From Pestalotiopsis fici W106-1 (lineage: Eukaryota > Ascomycota > Sordariomycetes > Amphisphaeriales > Sporocadaceae), in NCBI RefSeq assembly GCF_000516985.1, contig NW_006917091.1:244285-308284 (forward strand): a stretch of 64,000 nucleotides of DNA. Reading direction: 5' to 3'. Each line of letters opens with the position of its first letter. Position 1 is the stretch's first letter. A program made the translations under genes and the position numbers. The notes under the pieces were generated by a model. It saw only the letters and a program-made list of their open reading frames with translations, made no database searches and was not told the DNA's origin. Positions 36,295-47,172 of the stretch are shown here, piece after piece.

Positions 36295-36866
36295 AGTTTC
36301 TCGTCCTTGCCGTGAACAATTACCTATAGATCTGTGCTTGGTGGTCTAGAACGGTTGCAGTATGAGCCTAACAGCATACACCTATATGTACAGCAGTTGA
36401 TTGACCCTACATGCGTCTTGGGCCAGTATAGTAGTCCATCCCCGCAACGAGACATCAGGCCAGTGTAGAGATAAGGTTCCTGTGTAGTACATTTCGCTGT
36501 ATCTGTTTCCAGCAGTCTCCTTATCATGCATATCGCAAGGGACATGGGGCACTACCGGCAACTAAAGACCGACGATAGGAAGTCCATAGACCGGGGCAAT
36601 TGATAACCAGATGCGCATGGCAAGTGGAAACCCGGAGATAGGAAAGAGGGGTGTGGGTTGTGGAGGTGGGGTGTCTAAAGTTGGAGATGGATAATCTCTT
36701 TGCTTAGCGCTTAGCTACACGGTCTCTATCCATTTATTTGTAGCTTGGTATTTATCATAAACAAGACCATGAGCTATGCGATTGAGCCCCAAGAAAACAG
36801 CATCTAGATGATACCTATGAAAGCTGAAGGGCAGCTCATCTGGCAAATTATTTGATCAACCTAATC
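36295..36866. promoter_or_regulatory. Divergent promoter of two MFS genes
   Basis: A 572-bp interval between divergent transporter starts at 36294 and 36867. No gene is supported; no specific operator is recognised. Confidence 0.35.
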
Positions 36867-38676
36867 ATGGCGCTTACGGAAGAGTCACTATTGCTCGACA
36901 ATGGCAGAGCAGGTTTCAGGACAACATCAAGCTATTTTTCAGCTGCAGATAGGGTCCTAGTAGCGGGTGTATTGATTTCTGCAGCATTGAGCTTCACTCA
37001 AGTACCGTAAGCAGACCACTTTGGATTTGATTTTTTTTCTTTTTCACTATAAGATTCTGATATTCTTGCCCTTTTTTTCTAGGATTCTTTATGCAATCCG
37101 AATTATGGAATGTGAAGAGTTTTTCAAGCAACATCAGCCCTTTATGGGCCAAGACGATAACCGTTGCAGCCGCAAGGAGATTGATGCGTCAACAGCTGCG
37201 CAAGTTTCACTGCTTGGATTGACGACGATATTCTTTGGCGTCTTAAATCTTTTCGTCGCAGGTTGGCAGGTCAAGAAATGGGGTCCACGCACGGCGCTGA
37301 TTCTGCAAACTTCATTCCCGGTCCTGCGCACTGGAATCCAGGTCATTGCCGTTACCATTGGGGCTCGGCAGGGCGTCATGACGATACAGTCCAGCCAGAT
37401 AGTCGGCCTCTTGGCGGGGTCGGCTGGACACTTACTTTGCTTGAACACAGCGGCTGGCGAGGTGGTTCGTCCAGCTGAAAGGACCGGAATGTTTGGAAAG
37501 CTTCAAGGTGCTGTCATGCTTGGCACGGCAGCAGGATATCTGCTTGGTGGGATTACTGGAGATGCCTTTGGCATCCGGCGGCCTTTTGAAGTTTCGACTA
37601 TACTTTTTGTCGTGTCCGTCGCATACTCTGCTCTGTTTATACCTTTCATCGATCCAAAGTCACTTTCAGGCGGCAAGTCACAGAGCACAGGAGGGCTGAA
37701 GTCAGTGCTTGCGCCATTCAGAGTACTGATGCCCCAGCGGATCCGACTCGAGAATGGTAAATTAGTGCAACATTTTGGAATCACATTCCTGGCGCTTGGT
37801 GTATTCCTCGGAGTTCTCGCAACGGGATATGCACCGCTGCTCATCCAGATGTATGCTACAGCAGCATTCGGGTTCCGATCCACCGACAACGGCTATCTCA
37901 TGGCATCCAATGCTTTGATTCGTGGCCTGTTTCTCATTTTTCTGTTTCCAAAAATTATTTCCATGGGCAGAAGATGGTATTCAAAATCCATGTCGAGCTC
38001 GAATTTGCCACCTGACGGGCCGGTCATACCCACTGCTCCAGAAGAATTCGATCCAATACCAGGCATCATGCCCGCCCAAGAACCAGCAACACCGATGCAA
38101 TCAGCGGAGGACAAATCAGGCAAGGCTTTCGACTTGTTCTTCTTGAGATGGAGCCTGGTGGCAGATGGGCTGATCACTGCTTACACTGCTTTTGCTTCGA
38201 GCAGTTGGCAAATCTACATGGGCAAGTCCTTTTCCCCAGCCTGACCTTGCTCCAAATACTAATACGAAACAGCCGGGCTATTGCTCCCGCTAGCCTCCGG
38301 GTCGGCTCCAGCCAGCAAAGGCGTGATCACCGAAATGTGCTCGCCGTCGGAACGCGCCGATGCACTGCAAGCCATGACGCTTGTGGAAAATGTAGCAATG
38401 CTTTCCACGCTTGGGGTATTTGGCTATATATTTTCTGCTTTTTCAGATATAGGGGAAGCCTATTTGACCTTTTATTGCAACGCCGTAAGTCAGATGCTCG
38501 AGTCTTGAGATGTCGATGACTGACATTCAAGTTCAATCTAGGCTGTTGCGTTGGTTGCTGTTCTAGTTTTGTTCCTGTCAAACTTCCCTCCAGAACGAAG
38601 TCAAATGGTCAAAGACGTGAGTGACAATGCCGTCGGCGATGTGAATGAAGAAACCCAGGGCCTCCTGTCATCGTAG
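36867..38676 (+). CDS. MFS transporter, 12 TM, SLC46/DHA1-like
   Basis: Four exons (36867-37006, 37083-38221, 38273-38484, 38542-38676) encode 541 residues. TM1 (VLVAGVLISAALSFTQVPILYAIR) is split by intron 1. A Cys-containing loop (CSRKEIDASTAAQVS), GWQVKKWGPRTALIL (MFS motif A position) and LGGITGDAFGIRRPFE are visible. A hydrophilic central loop of about 70 residues follows TM7-8. Intron 2 begins GCAAGT (GC-AG class); only this splice yields the continuous IYMAGLLLPLASGSAPASKG helix. The overall pattern resembles fungal proton-coupled SLC46-like carriers. The substrate is unknown. Confidence 0.85.
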
Positions 38677-39150
38677 AAATATGGGACAATAGCTCGGGTA
38701 TTACAAGAAGCTCGTTATCATTTGAACCAAGGCACGATCCTCTTGCATCATCACAAAATATTTTGATTTCGTCGGCGCAGTTTTGTCCTCTAGGGTTGGT
38801 GTGTGGGCTGGTCTGTCGACTCTAATTCGAAATAATCAGTCATATAGATTCTGAAATATGATCCATTCATGAATTGATGCTGCGAGCACTAATAAAAACA
38901 AGTCCCTCGCTGCATCTACTGGAACATGGTAATGAATCGGAGATAATGCTCTCAAAATCCGATTGGGCAAGACCAAATCGAGACTAGTCTAGGCAACAGC
39001 TTCTCTTGTTCATATCCTGCGTTGGTTCAATTGACATGCGTGACACAGATCCAATGATATCAGCCACACTGAGTCAGAATTCTTGTAACTACTAGGCAAA
39101 TCAAACTTTATAAACACTAAACCAACTTTCGCGCTGCGGCCGTTCATCCC
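38677..39150. other. Intergenic
   Basis: About 470 bp, AT-rich; no supported gene. Confidence 0.5.
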
Positions 39151-39831
39151 ATGTCCTTCCAAGGAACGATCAGTTGCAAGATTGATTCAAATTTTCCCAC
39201 AAAGACCGACTCGGACGCGATGCAAACGCTCCCAGACTCCGATGTGTCAACTCACACTCATGTCCACACATTCATAGCCAGTGTAGTTATTGGCTCGCCG
39301 TCCACGGCTCGAATCCATCATCATGACCTTGCGGAAAGCATCAATGTTGACGATGGCGCCCGTCTTCTTCGGCTTGTTGAGGGTGTAGAAGAGGTTGGCC
39401 GACTCGACCTACCAGCCACAGGCGGTGAAGAAGCGCACGATATGATATCACAACTTGCCTCAAATATGAATAACGGCGTCAAGACAGCAGCAGACATCAG
39501 AGTCGCTGTGCTCAACATGCCTGGCACGAGGACATTTCCTAACGCATGTACTGTCGAGGTGTTCACTATCCCCGTATTTGGCGCATCCCCGGATGCACTC
39601 TTGGAGGATAGATTGACCCCCATATGGAAATGGTCAAAGTCCAACTCTGTTTACTTTCCAAAGAGCGGCTTTTGGGAAGCGGATTTAAAGGCTGCACTAG
39701 ATGATGGCGAATGGAATGCAGGCAGGGATTTGCGGTTGCTCCTACGGGGAGCTACTGAATACGAAGTGAAAATGATTAGAGAATCTGAAACCAGATTCAA
39801 GATAATGCCTCGCGCAAATGATGCGCGATGA
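39151..39831 (+). CDS. Hypothetical protein of doubtful status, 226 aa
   Basis: A single open frame starts at an ATG and is followed by a stop at 39831. No domain, signal peptide or TM is recognised. The second half (from VFTIPVFGASPDALL to the end) has balanced, protein-like composition. In the first half, about 39250-39410, the opposite strand reads better: C-ending codons, and a plausible acceptor CTGGTAG. The first half may therefore be antisense to an older exon. It lies directly beside the repeat-bearing stretch, so a fragmentary gene is possible. Confidence 0.35.
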   Translation: MSFQGTISCKIDSNFPTKTDSDAMQTLPDSDVSTHTHVHTFIASVVIGSPSTARIHHHDLAESINVDDGARLLRLVEGVEEVGRLDLPATGGEEAHDMISQLASNMNNGVKTAADIRVAVLNMPGTRTFPNACTVEVFTIPVFGASPDALLEDRLTPIWKWSKSNSVYFPKSGFWEADLKAALDDGEWNAGRDLRLLLRGATEYEVKMIRESETRFKIMPRANDAR

Positions 39832-40283
39832 TCGCTGATTGATTTGCGTGTCGGAGAGCAACACTGTGAAAATGCACCGAGCAGATGCCGCTTTGGCGAG
39901 TATGGGACTTAATTGGTGCCGGCTTACTAGATCATCTCACTGTTGGTGTTTAGATCTGCAGATTCATCGTTCTGATATTTAAGTCAATTTACATTATGAT
40001 ATAATGCAAATCAGACCTCAAGTCACTGTATCACTTACTCCGGTGTCTTATGTACGTATTTTCATATCTGTTGCAATTATTGTGGCACGTTCCGGCACTA
40101 GGGTTAGTGAAGTAAGGTCCTCTGCATGTGCTGTTGAAATGTGTGTGTACAGTGACTTAGGTATTAAAGCTACCTTACGTACTATACTGGGCATAAGGGT
40201 TACTTATACCCATGGCCGAGTAATCCTTGTACTAGGTACATTGCTTGCATACAAACAACCAACATGTGCCGTCTCAGTCCATC

Positions 40284-40440
40284 CATCCGCTTGCTGCGGG
40301 TCAAAAATGCAGTGAAAGCATGCACATGGGTATCCCATCGTAGATTTCAGTATGCATACCCCGCACTAGTGCTGCATATGGCGTCTTATTATGTAGTACG
40401 AGCTATATCCGCTTGCTGTGGGTTAAAAATGCAGTGAAGG
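40284..40440 (+). repeat. Two dispersed copies of the TAAAAATGCAGTGAA core
   Basis: Two copies about 120 bp apart: CCGCTTGCTGCGGGTCAAAA followed by ATGCAGTGAA (from about 40288), and CCGCTTGCTGTGGGTTAAAA followed by ATGCAGTGAA (from about 40409). They differ only by C/T changes over roughly 30 bp. The core is shared with the 94-bp tandem repeat 1 kb to the right. An element terminus or MITE remnant is one explanation; no matching inverted copy was seen. Confidence 0.6.
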
Positions 40441-40951
40441 CGCTCGTCATTTTTTGCGTTCCCAGCTTGCAGAGGCATTTTCAAACAGCTGGAAAAAATC
40501 TTTGTATATAACGTAATGCGCAAAAGTTCCGTTTGGTAACAACAAGTACGTACACCATGACAAGTTACATCGATATACATGCATCTATCCCCCCTCTGCT
40601 CGCAGCGACCTGACTGGTCGATAAAAAATATCTGGGGAGTGATACCTGGCGGCACAATTCAAGCATCCCCGTTGATACTATAGTTTTCCGGGTGTACGGC
40701 CACATTTCTTGGCGTGGCGTAGCTAACCAACCACGGCTATATTCGAGTAAAATTGGACCCGATCGTTTTGCCTTTTTCGACTTTGAACCACTCCTACGCC
40801 TTCTAAATGGCTTCAAATATAGATGTATAAGTATAACGATAGAGAATATTGTTAGATATGGATCGGCGTTAAATTTAAGACTTTTGGGGTCGATTTGAGG
40901 CCTTCGTAACGTTGCGAAGGTGTGTTTTTCTGACCTGCTTTTACGCCACGT

Positions 40952-41257
40952 TTAGTCCCAAATCGTATTATCTCTTATCTTTTTTGATCTTGAGGAACTG
41001 GCCATGGAACTAGACTGGGAATTGGATTGGGACCTGGCTGTAGAACTGGCTGTAGAACTGGACTTAGAACTGGACTGGGGACTGGACTGGCCCCTGTATT
41101 GGCGCCTGTTTTGGTAGCTGGCATACGGTTTTCTTTTCCTTTTCTTTTTTCTTACAATTGACGATTTTGCTGTTCCTCGATCTTGCCGTCTTCCCTTCCT
41201 TTTTGCGTAAGCAAAAAGGGAACTAGCTGAGGTGTCAGCTAATGAAGTCATCGTCAT
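40952..41257 (-). other. Low-complexity Ser/Gln/Arg-rich open frame
   Basis: A 101-codon frame from an ATG at 41257 encodes a Thr/Ser/Ala start, a very basic block (RKKKRKRKPYASYQNRR) and then a Ser/Gln/Thr repeat translated from the 12-bp minisatellite. No family is recognised. It could be the C-terminal remnant of a mobile-element or nuclear protein, or chance coding of a repeat. Confidence 0.2.
40995..41120 (+). repeat. 12-bp minisatellite, about ten units
   Basis: Imperfect head-to-tail 12-mers of the type GAACTGGMCTGK (for example GAACTGGCTGTA, GAACTGGACTTA, GAACTGGACTGG, GGACTGGACTGG) run for about ten units. The period is divisible by three, so both strands stay open through it. Confidence 0.85.
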
Positions 41258-41332
41258 GGGACGACAGCGCCAAACGTTGGACTGTCACAGTTGAACGACA
41301 GGTTTCCAGCATCCCCGTGGATATGCTTATTA

Positions 41333-41614
41333 TGTGTCCCCCTGTGGGCTAAAATTGCAGTGAAGCAGTACCTACATTAATAATCCCTACCTATACTCCA
41401 CGTGGCGATGTTCCATTTTCTGATCTGTCCCCTTGCCGTGGGCTAAAATTGCAGTGAAGCAGTACCTACATTAATAATCCCTACCTACACTCCACGTGGC
41501 GATGTTCCATTATCCGATCTGTCCCCCTGCCGTAGGCTTAAATTGCAGTGAAAGGTCCCTAAGCGAGAAGGAAAAGGTATACTAGTCCTGCTCCACCCCA
41601 ACGTCCACGTGGCG
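41333..41614 (+). repeat. 94-bp tandem repeat, two good copies and one degenerate
   Basis: The segment TTGCAGTGAAGCAGTACCTA occurs with its flanks at exact 94-bp spacing. The TTGCAGTG core starts at 41355, 41449 and 41543. The CACGTGGCGATG block recurs at 41399 and 41493, and again near 41606 in the degenerate third unit. Units one and two differ at a few bases and a 3-bp indel. The array lies just beyond the 3' end of the flavin monooxygenase gene. Confidence 0.9.
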
Positions 41615-41676
41615 ATGCGCTCAATTTTGGAGGGAGACTGCTAGCGTAGTGACGAATTAGTCCATATGCACTCGAC

Positions 41677-43962
41677 TCAAAGCGCGGTCTCTGTGATTTT
41701 GCCCGCCATCTGACGATATGCGGGAGGGAGAATTCCCTCAACCGCAGCCTTGATTTGCAACGCCAGTGTTCGCGAGTGCCACCGGTGCTGTTGCGTGTAG
41801 CCTCCCATGACCCAGTAGTTGTTCATTCGTAGGTGGCGCTTCCACATACCGCGGACCTCGCCTTCAGAGTCGATTCCCCAGGTGGCATCAAGTCGAGCGG
41901 CAATGTCTCGGGGCAAGAGTATGTGGTCCCCCTTGAACTTTTCATTAACCGGACTGCGATCCCCGCCGAGTATCTCCGCGGCAGTGTCACGTGCATTGCC
42001 ATCCTTGAAACCGGTGCACCAAATTATCGCATCGGCATCAATCGAGGTTCCATCGGAGAAGCGGAGACCGCGCTCCGTGTAGGCGACTGGCTCGGCGCCG
42101 CCCTTGACGGCAACCTTGCCCTCGGCGATTAGTTTGGAAGCGCCAACATCTACATAATGACCCCCAGCTCGTTCCAGAAGGTTGGACATGAGCACAGCCT
42201 TCGGATCTCGGCTATCGATTACTTGAAAACCCGCCTTGGCAAGGGCGGTGTAACGTTCAGGTTCCTCAGCAGCCTGAGATGTAAAGAAGGCGCTGGACAG
42301 AATCGCATCCACCGGCGCGGGTCCAGTCATCAGCAGATGGTCCGCTGCTTCGACCCCGAGAGGATCATAGACACCCAAGCTTCGGTGATCGCAGATGTAC
42401 TCTACTGGACACAAGTAGGTTGGCGACCGGGCAACCATTGTGGTTTGAAGACCAGCATTGTAACAGTCGGTGATAACATCAAAAGCAGTATTTGCCGAGC
42501 CAACCACGAGCACAGACTATTGTTTGGTTATGGTTAGGAAATGGTCTATTACCAAAGATGCGATTAGAGTAGTCATCTCGCTTACCTTGCCTTCCTGGTC
42601 TTGAAGTTGTTTGGGGTTCTTGTACCTAGCAGAATGTAGTTCTCGCCCTCGGTAGAACTCGCGTCCGGGGATATTTGGTACATAAGGAATTTGGGACGAA
42701 AAGCCTGTTGCTTGGACGACGTGTTTGCACTTGACGCGCCGGCGCCCGCTCGGAGTTTCGAATGAGATTGTCCAAACCTCGTCTTTCGAATTGTACGTCG
42801 TCGAAAACTGCTTCACAGAAGTCATTGTGTTCAAGTTGAAACTTTCAGCATATTTTCGCAGGTGATTGCCCAAGTCATCCTTGGACAGTTGATGAGGAGT
42901 CTGGAGGCTCTCATCGTAATCTGCAAACTTTGATCAGCATACTTTTAACTAGAACCGGGGGAGAAGAAAATAGAAATTCAACTAAATTAAGCACTCACTC
43001 ATATAAGGCATTTCGCAAAATGATGTCGGGACATGGAAACGTAAAGAGTCGTAACGAAGTAACCAGTTGTCTCCAATCTGAGCATTTTGTTCGGCTATGA
43101 TGCTCTCAACACCCAGAGTCTTCAGTCGTGCAGCGAGAGCGACGGCGCTATCCAGTGAATATTGAGCATGCCGGCCAGAACGAAAAGAAGAGCCACTGAT
43201 TCCAACTTACGCGTTTCCACCACCAATGATAAAGACATCAGTCTCAATTTGATCGAGATTGTCCAGGTTCCTTCGTGGTAAATCAAGCAAAGCTGTGTTC
43301 TCTGGGTGCACGTGCAAGTCTTCCATCCAAGTGCTTAGAATCCAAATCCTCCATGCAATGCTACCATTGAGTCTCACGGGTAAGAGCTTGATGCTTCCAC
43401 GACAAGAGGCGGCTGGAGAGGACGTGGTGAATGTGAACTCGCAATTGATGAATTGCTGAACGCACACCATAGCTTAGCGACCCATCCATTCCATTGAAGA
43501 TCGCTTGTACTCACGAGGGTTGGAGCAGCAGGGATAAATTGCGGTGCCCCTTTGATAGTGAATCCAGCCGGTACACCGCGGAGGGCCGTCGTCTCCGAAA
43601 TACTTGCCGCACAGTTGCGCGGCGATTCAATTGTCCTCAAGTGCCAAGTAAGGGCAAGCTGGTCGCGCCAGTAGCATTGCTTCTCAAAGAAACAGCTCGC
43701 AAGTCTGCCAACGTCATTTGAAGCCAGAGCCCTATTGAACTCATCAAGGACTTGTTTTGCGTGCGCTGGGGCTTGATCGGCATTGATAGTCTCAAGTATT
43801 TCTGGTCCAATCAACGGCAGAGGTCTGTCGGCCATCATGGCCAGCAAGTCCGCGGCTCGAGGGTATTCATCTTTGGAAGAGGATATGGCTTGACGACCTA
43901 TGTGACAAGGTTACCATTGCACTGAGGGACTTTGGATACATCTCGTGCTCACTTGCAGCCAT
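41677..43962 (-). CDS. Flavin-containing monooxygenase with N-terminal NTF2/SnoaL-like domain
   Basis: Six exons (43962-43953, 43897-43515, 43455-43211, 43147-42999, 42920-42586, 42516-41677) encode 653 residues; exon 1 is only 10 nt. Residues of about 30-190 look like an NTF2/SnoaL fold (ASNDVGRLASCFFEKQCYWRDQLALTWHL, with a later WRIWILSTWME strand). From about residue 200 comes an FMO module. Its FAD motif is DVFIIGGGNAAVALAARL, the FMO-type motif FYRGRELHSARY is present, and the NADPH motif is VLVVGSANTAFD. The C-terminal IIWCTGFKDGNA block is also typical. It resembles fungal YUCCA-like monooxygenases. An N- or C-oxidation of a small metabolite is likely. It is head-to-head with a PTH11-like gene and near a scytalone-dehydratase-like gene. 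Confidence 0.92.
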
Positions 43963-44940
43963 TTTATACGGAACGTGGTTGTGACTCTGGTCGAGTTAAT
44001 TCTGTATTTCAAGTTGGTCAATCCAACAAAAAATGATTTTGGCTTGCATTTGTGTCGGCTCTGAACTCAAATGCACAAGAGTTCCATCATAACTCAAGAT
44101 ATTGTGAAAAAGACGGACCCCCTACCGACCATCGGTTCGTGGATAGTGGAGCAAATTCCCTATCATGGAGATTTGCATCTTTTCACATTCCATAGCCCAT
44201 GCCGCGCTTGCGATAATCTGAACCATTGGCTGCTTGCGTGGCCAATCCCCTCTTTGCGACCAATGGGAGCTGTTCATATGCTCCCTCCTGATGCAGCACC
44301 CATCTGAATGCTTAAACCCACAATGATCGCGTGCTCAGGTGATCTCCTTGGGGATGTAATTTCCTGGGTGTTGGCTCTCGCCATCGACATCCAAGCCATG
44401 TGCTGTGGCGGCCGGCAGTCGGAGTGGAAAGATTGGCGCCCAAGCGCCCCGGGCCGCAAGCCTTTACTGACGGCAGTTTAGCGCAACGGTTTGCAGTGGA
44501 GCGTCGCAACGTCCCGCGGATGGGCGCCTGGTGGCACTAGATACCCTGTAGTACTGTTCTATACAGGGGCCCCGAAGATCAATCGTACCAGTATTGAAAC
44601 CCCTGTGCTGATTTTGGATAACCTTTGGTCCTGGCAGCAAACACAACTTGTGGATAATTCAGGGTTCGTGACTCGCCCAACAGCGTGACCGATTTCTCCG
44701 ATCTCAAATCCAATGGCTAAAGTACACAGTAATCTCGTTCTTTTTCCTGTAATAATGGGAACAATCACGTACTAAACACCTCAATGGCCAAACTCTGTCT
44801 TCAAAAGTTTTTAAATGATGTACACCTGGCAAGGAGTCGACATGTTATATAAGGATATGGGGCCTGCTGGGTCCGACCTGTCAAAAATGCTGTGAAGTTG
44901 AATTTCAGTGATCTCGACATCTCTCCCATGGATCTCTAGC
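43963..44940. promoter_or_regulatory. Divergent promoter, monooxygenase / PTH11-like gene
   Basis: About 980 bp between divergent starts. No gene is supported. Near 44866-44894 a sequence (GTCAAAAATGCTGTGAAG) resembles the core of the repeats at 40-41.5 kb, placing a possible repeat remnant about 50 bp upstream of the receptor ATG. Confidence 0.4.
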
Positions 44941-46301
44941 ATGGCCACTTCGGCGGATGCCCTACAGGATCTTATGGCGCAACCAGCACTCAGCCCTCCC
45001 GATGGAATCACGCCCGACTTTGAGAATCCCTCAAACGAAAACGGGTTGGCTTGGTTTGTAACGACTGTCTGCATGGTCGTTGCGACTCTGTGCCTTGCAG
45101 TACGCGCATATGATCGCGTTGTTCTTTCCAGGTTGCCGGCTGTAGAAGAAGGTAATTGTCCCTGCCTGACCAATTCCGAGAGCCAAGCTAATCCAACTAC
45201 TCCCTACAGTCTTAATGTTTTGTGCATACGTGAGTACTGATACTTTGCCTGGGACTGGTTCAATCCTTGACTCTGATCTTCGATATTCTGACCCCGATTC
45301 AGGCAGCGTATTGGGGTACAGCGTACGCCGGATATAGCATGATATTCACCCCCGGCTATTACGTTCACACGTGGAACTTGACCAATGCAGATCTGGTTCG
45401 TCCGCTCTATGTATGAATTCTCTACCGCGACGGCGATTGGACCGACTAATGTTGTCAGCTCATCCTGGTCTACGGTTGCAGTTATTCTGCCACTATGCCT
45501 TTGGTCAAAGTCGCCATCTTGCTTGACTGGTGCAGAATCTTTGTTCCCGACAGGACTAGAAGTGTTTTCTGGTGGACATGTATGATGCTCATTGTACTCC
45601 AAGCCGGCTGGGGAATTGCTTGCATTATTCTTTTGAATGTGCAATGCGTACCACATCAAGCAATTTGGGAGTTCTACTTGCCCTCCAAATGCTTCAAACT
45701 TCCCAACGTCATGCTTGCTTCTGCCAGCGTTCAGGTTTTCACAGACTTTGTCATGGTCATGCTACCACAACGAGTTATCTGGAGTCTACACATGAACTGG
45801 AGGAGGAAAGTGGGCATGTCTCTCGTGTTTAGTATGGGAATTTTGTAAGTGCCCCTGCCGTCGTTTCTACATACATTCATGTAGCCCGCGACACTAATCC
45901 GTTCCACTAGAGCTTGTGTCGGAGCTACCGTACGCCTTTCCACGACCATCACATTTTCAAAAGAGAGCGATACCATGTACTACATCGGCCCCCTCCTGTT
46001 CTGGGCCTGTGCAGAGATGACAATTGGGTTCTTCATTCTTTGTGTTCCTTGCCTACCAAAGGTTTTACACGAATCCGGTTTCTCGTATGCGATTCGAAAT
46101 GCGCTTACCCGGAGCAAGAAATCTTCAGCCCATGTTTCCCACGACCCCCCAAATCATGATCACGAGCTGCCTATATTTCCTCGGAAACGGAAGGACTCGA
46201 TCACGATATCGGAAACATACCTAAGGATGGAAGATGACGAGATTGGCCTCAAGGAAACAGGTGCTCGGCCGTGGACTTTATTTCATAGCAATGCCAAATG
46301 A
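44941..46301 (+). CDS. PTH11-like seven-TM protein (rhodopsin-domain integral membrane protein)
   Basis: Five exons (44941-45151, 45210-45229, 45303-45410, 45459-45844, 45911-46301) encode 371 residues; exon 2 is 20 nt. Seven hydrophobic segments are present: GLAWFVTTVCMVVATLCLAVRAYDR, VLMFCAYAAYWGTAYAGY, MPLVKVAILLDWCRIF, TCMMLIVLQAGWGIACIILL, a FTDFVMVMLPQRVIW block, MSLVFSMGILACVGATVRL and YIGPLLFWACAEMTIGFFILC. The arrangement is that of the fungal rhodopsin-like domain, here without CFEM. The N- and C-terminal tails are hydrophilic. It may be a membrane sensor; no ligand is known. The receptor faces a flavin monooxygenase and converges on the scytalone-dehydratase-like gene. Confidence 0.88.
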
Positions 46302-46636
46302 ATAGATTGTCCTTGCCAAGCTTGCTTTTCCTCAGGGAAGCGTACACCTATAACAGCAATATGTGGCGATTAAGGGTCATAGAATCCCAGGACCCCAATG
46401 GTCGTCCGACCTCACTTACACTATGCAGTGCATCGCATTCCCGAAAATAAGTCTCTTTGCCATATCTACTGAGCACGAGCAACGCCAAATCCCTTGCATT
46501 GCACCAGATGCAACGCCAAAATCGTGCATGTGAAATTCTGAGAGTCTTCTGATGAAATCCGTCACTCTGGTGTCGATAGTGCCACGAACCATCACAACAA
46601 TTCTTTATTATGAATACCTCGCATATTTCCATCATC
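46302..46636. other. Intergenic between convergent genes
   Basis: About 335 bp of 3' flanks; no gene seen. Confidence 0.5.
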
Positions 46637-47172
46637 CTAGTCCTCCAGCGCGAGCGTCCCGAAAAGATCATCTTCGCTCCAGTAAAGATTCGACAATGCT
46701 CCCGTAATTTTCCAGTACTCGCCAAATCGTTTGTACCAATGTGTTGTGACTCCATGCCCATGGCCCTTGTTGCTTACCGGCGAAGCGGCGTCTTCGCTTT
46801 CATGGCGTTGATGCGCAACGCGGATTTGATGCTCCACCTTGACCGATCCGTCATCCAGACATTCCACCTTTGTCGCGCCAATGAAGTGCTGCGTCTTCAA
46901 TCTCTTATCCCCAATCATTTTGGCTATAATGCCAGCAAAATCGTCTGGCGATAGGTTCTCGTAAAGGTTTCCTTGGAGAAGGCGAAAATCGAGACTTGTC
47001 GAGGGTGCCAAACATTGCTTCAACAGCTCCCAGTTCTTGGTGTCGTAGCTTTCCGCCCAATCAAAGGCGAGGTTGCGCAGAGCGATATAGTCTGTGTCAA
47101 TGGTAAGCGACTGGACATGGAGGACACGTGCAACCGGAAATGGATACCTGCGAATTCCAGATTATTGTTCAT
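46637..47172 (-). CDS. Scytalone-dehydratase-like protein with altered active-site positions
   Basis: Two exons (47172-47148, 47091-46637) give 159 residues, close to the family's length. The cone-shaped SnoaL/NTF2 fold is recognised by WAESYDTKNWE, LKTQHFIGATKVE, QIRVAHQR, KGHGHGVTTHWYKR and YWKITGALSNLYW. Family knowledge of rice-blast scytalone dehydratase gives the catalytic set Tyr30, Asp31, Tyr50, His85, His110, Ser129 and Asn131. By alignment this protein keeps Tyr24, Asp25, His77 and His102, but has Phe44 for Tyr50, Gly122 for Ser129 and Thr124 for Asn131. Melanin-type scytalone dehydration is therefore doubtful; a related dehydration or cyclisation is possible. No polyketide synthase is in the window. 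Confidence 0.88.

Larger units (their letters stand above)
39832..41676. other. Repeat-bearing gene-poor stretch
   Basis: About 1.85 kb of mostly AT-rich sequence without a confident gene. It contains a 12-bp minisatellite, a 94-bp tandem repeat and separate copies of the repeat core near 40284-40318 and 40408-40440. A related sequence recurs near 44866-44894. The core reads roughly TGGGYTAAAAWTGCAGTGAAG. Confidence 0.6.

Noticed and set aside
44464..44768. Small open frames upstream of the second PTH11-like gene
   Set aside because: Overlapping frames on both strands without domain features; treated as promoter sequence.
41677..47172. Melanin or polyketide biosynthetic cluster
   Set aside because: No polyketide synthase, reductase or laccase lies nearby, and the scytalone-dehydratase-like protein has altered catalytic positions.
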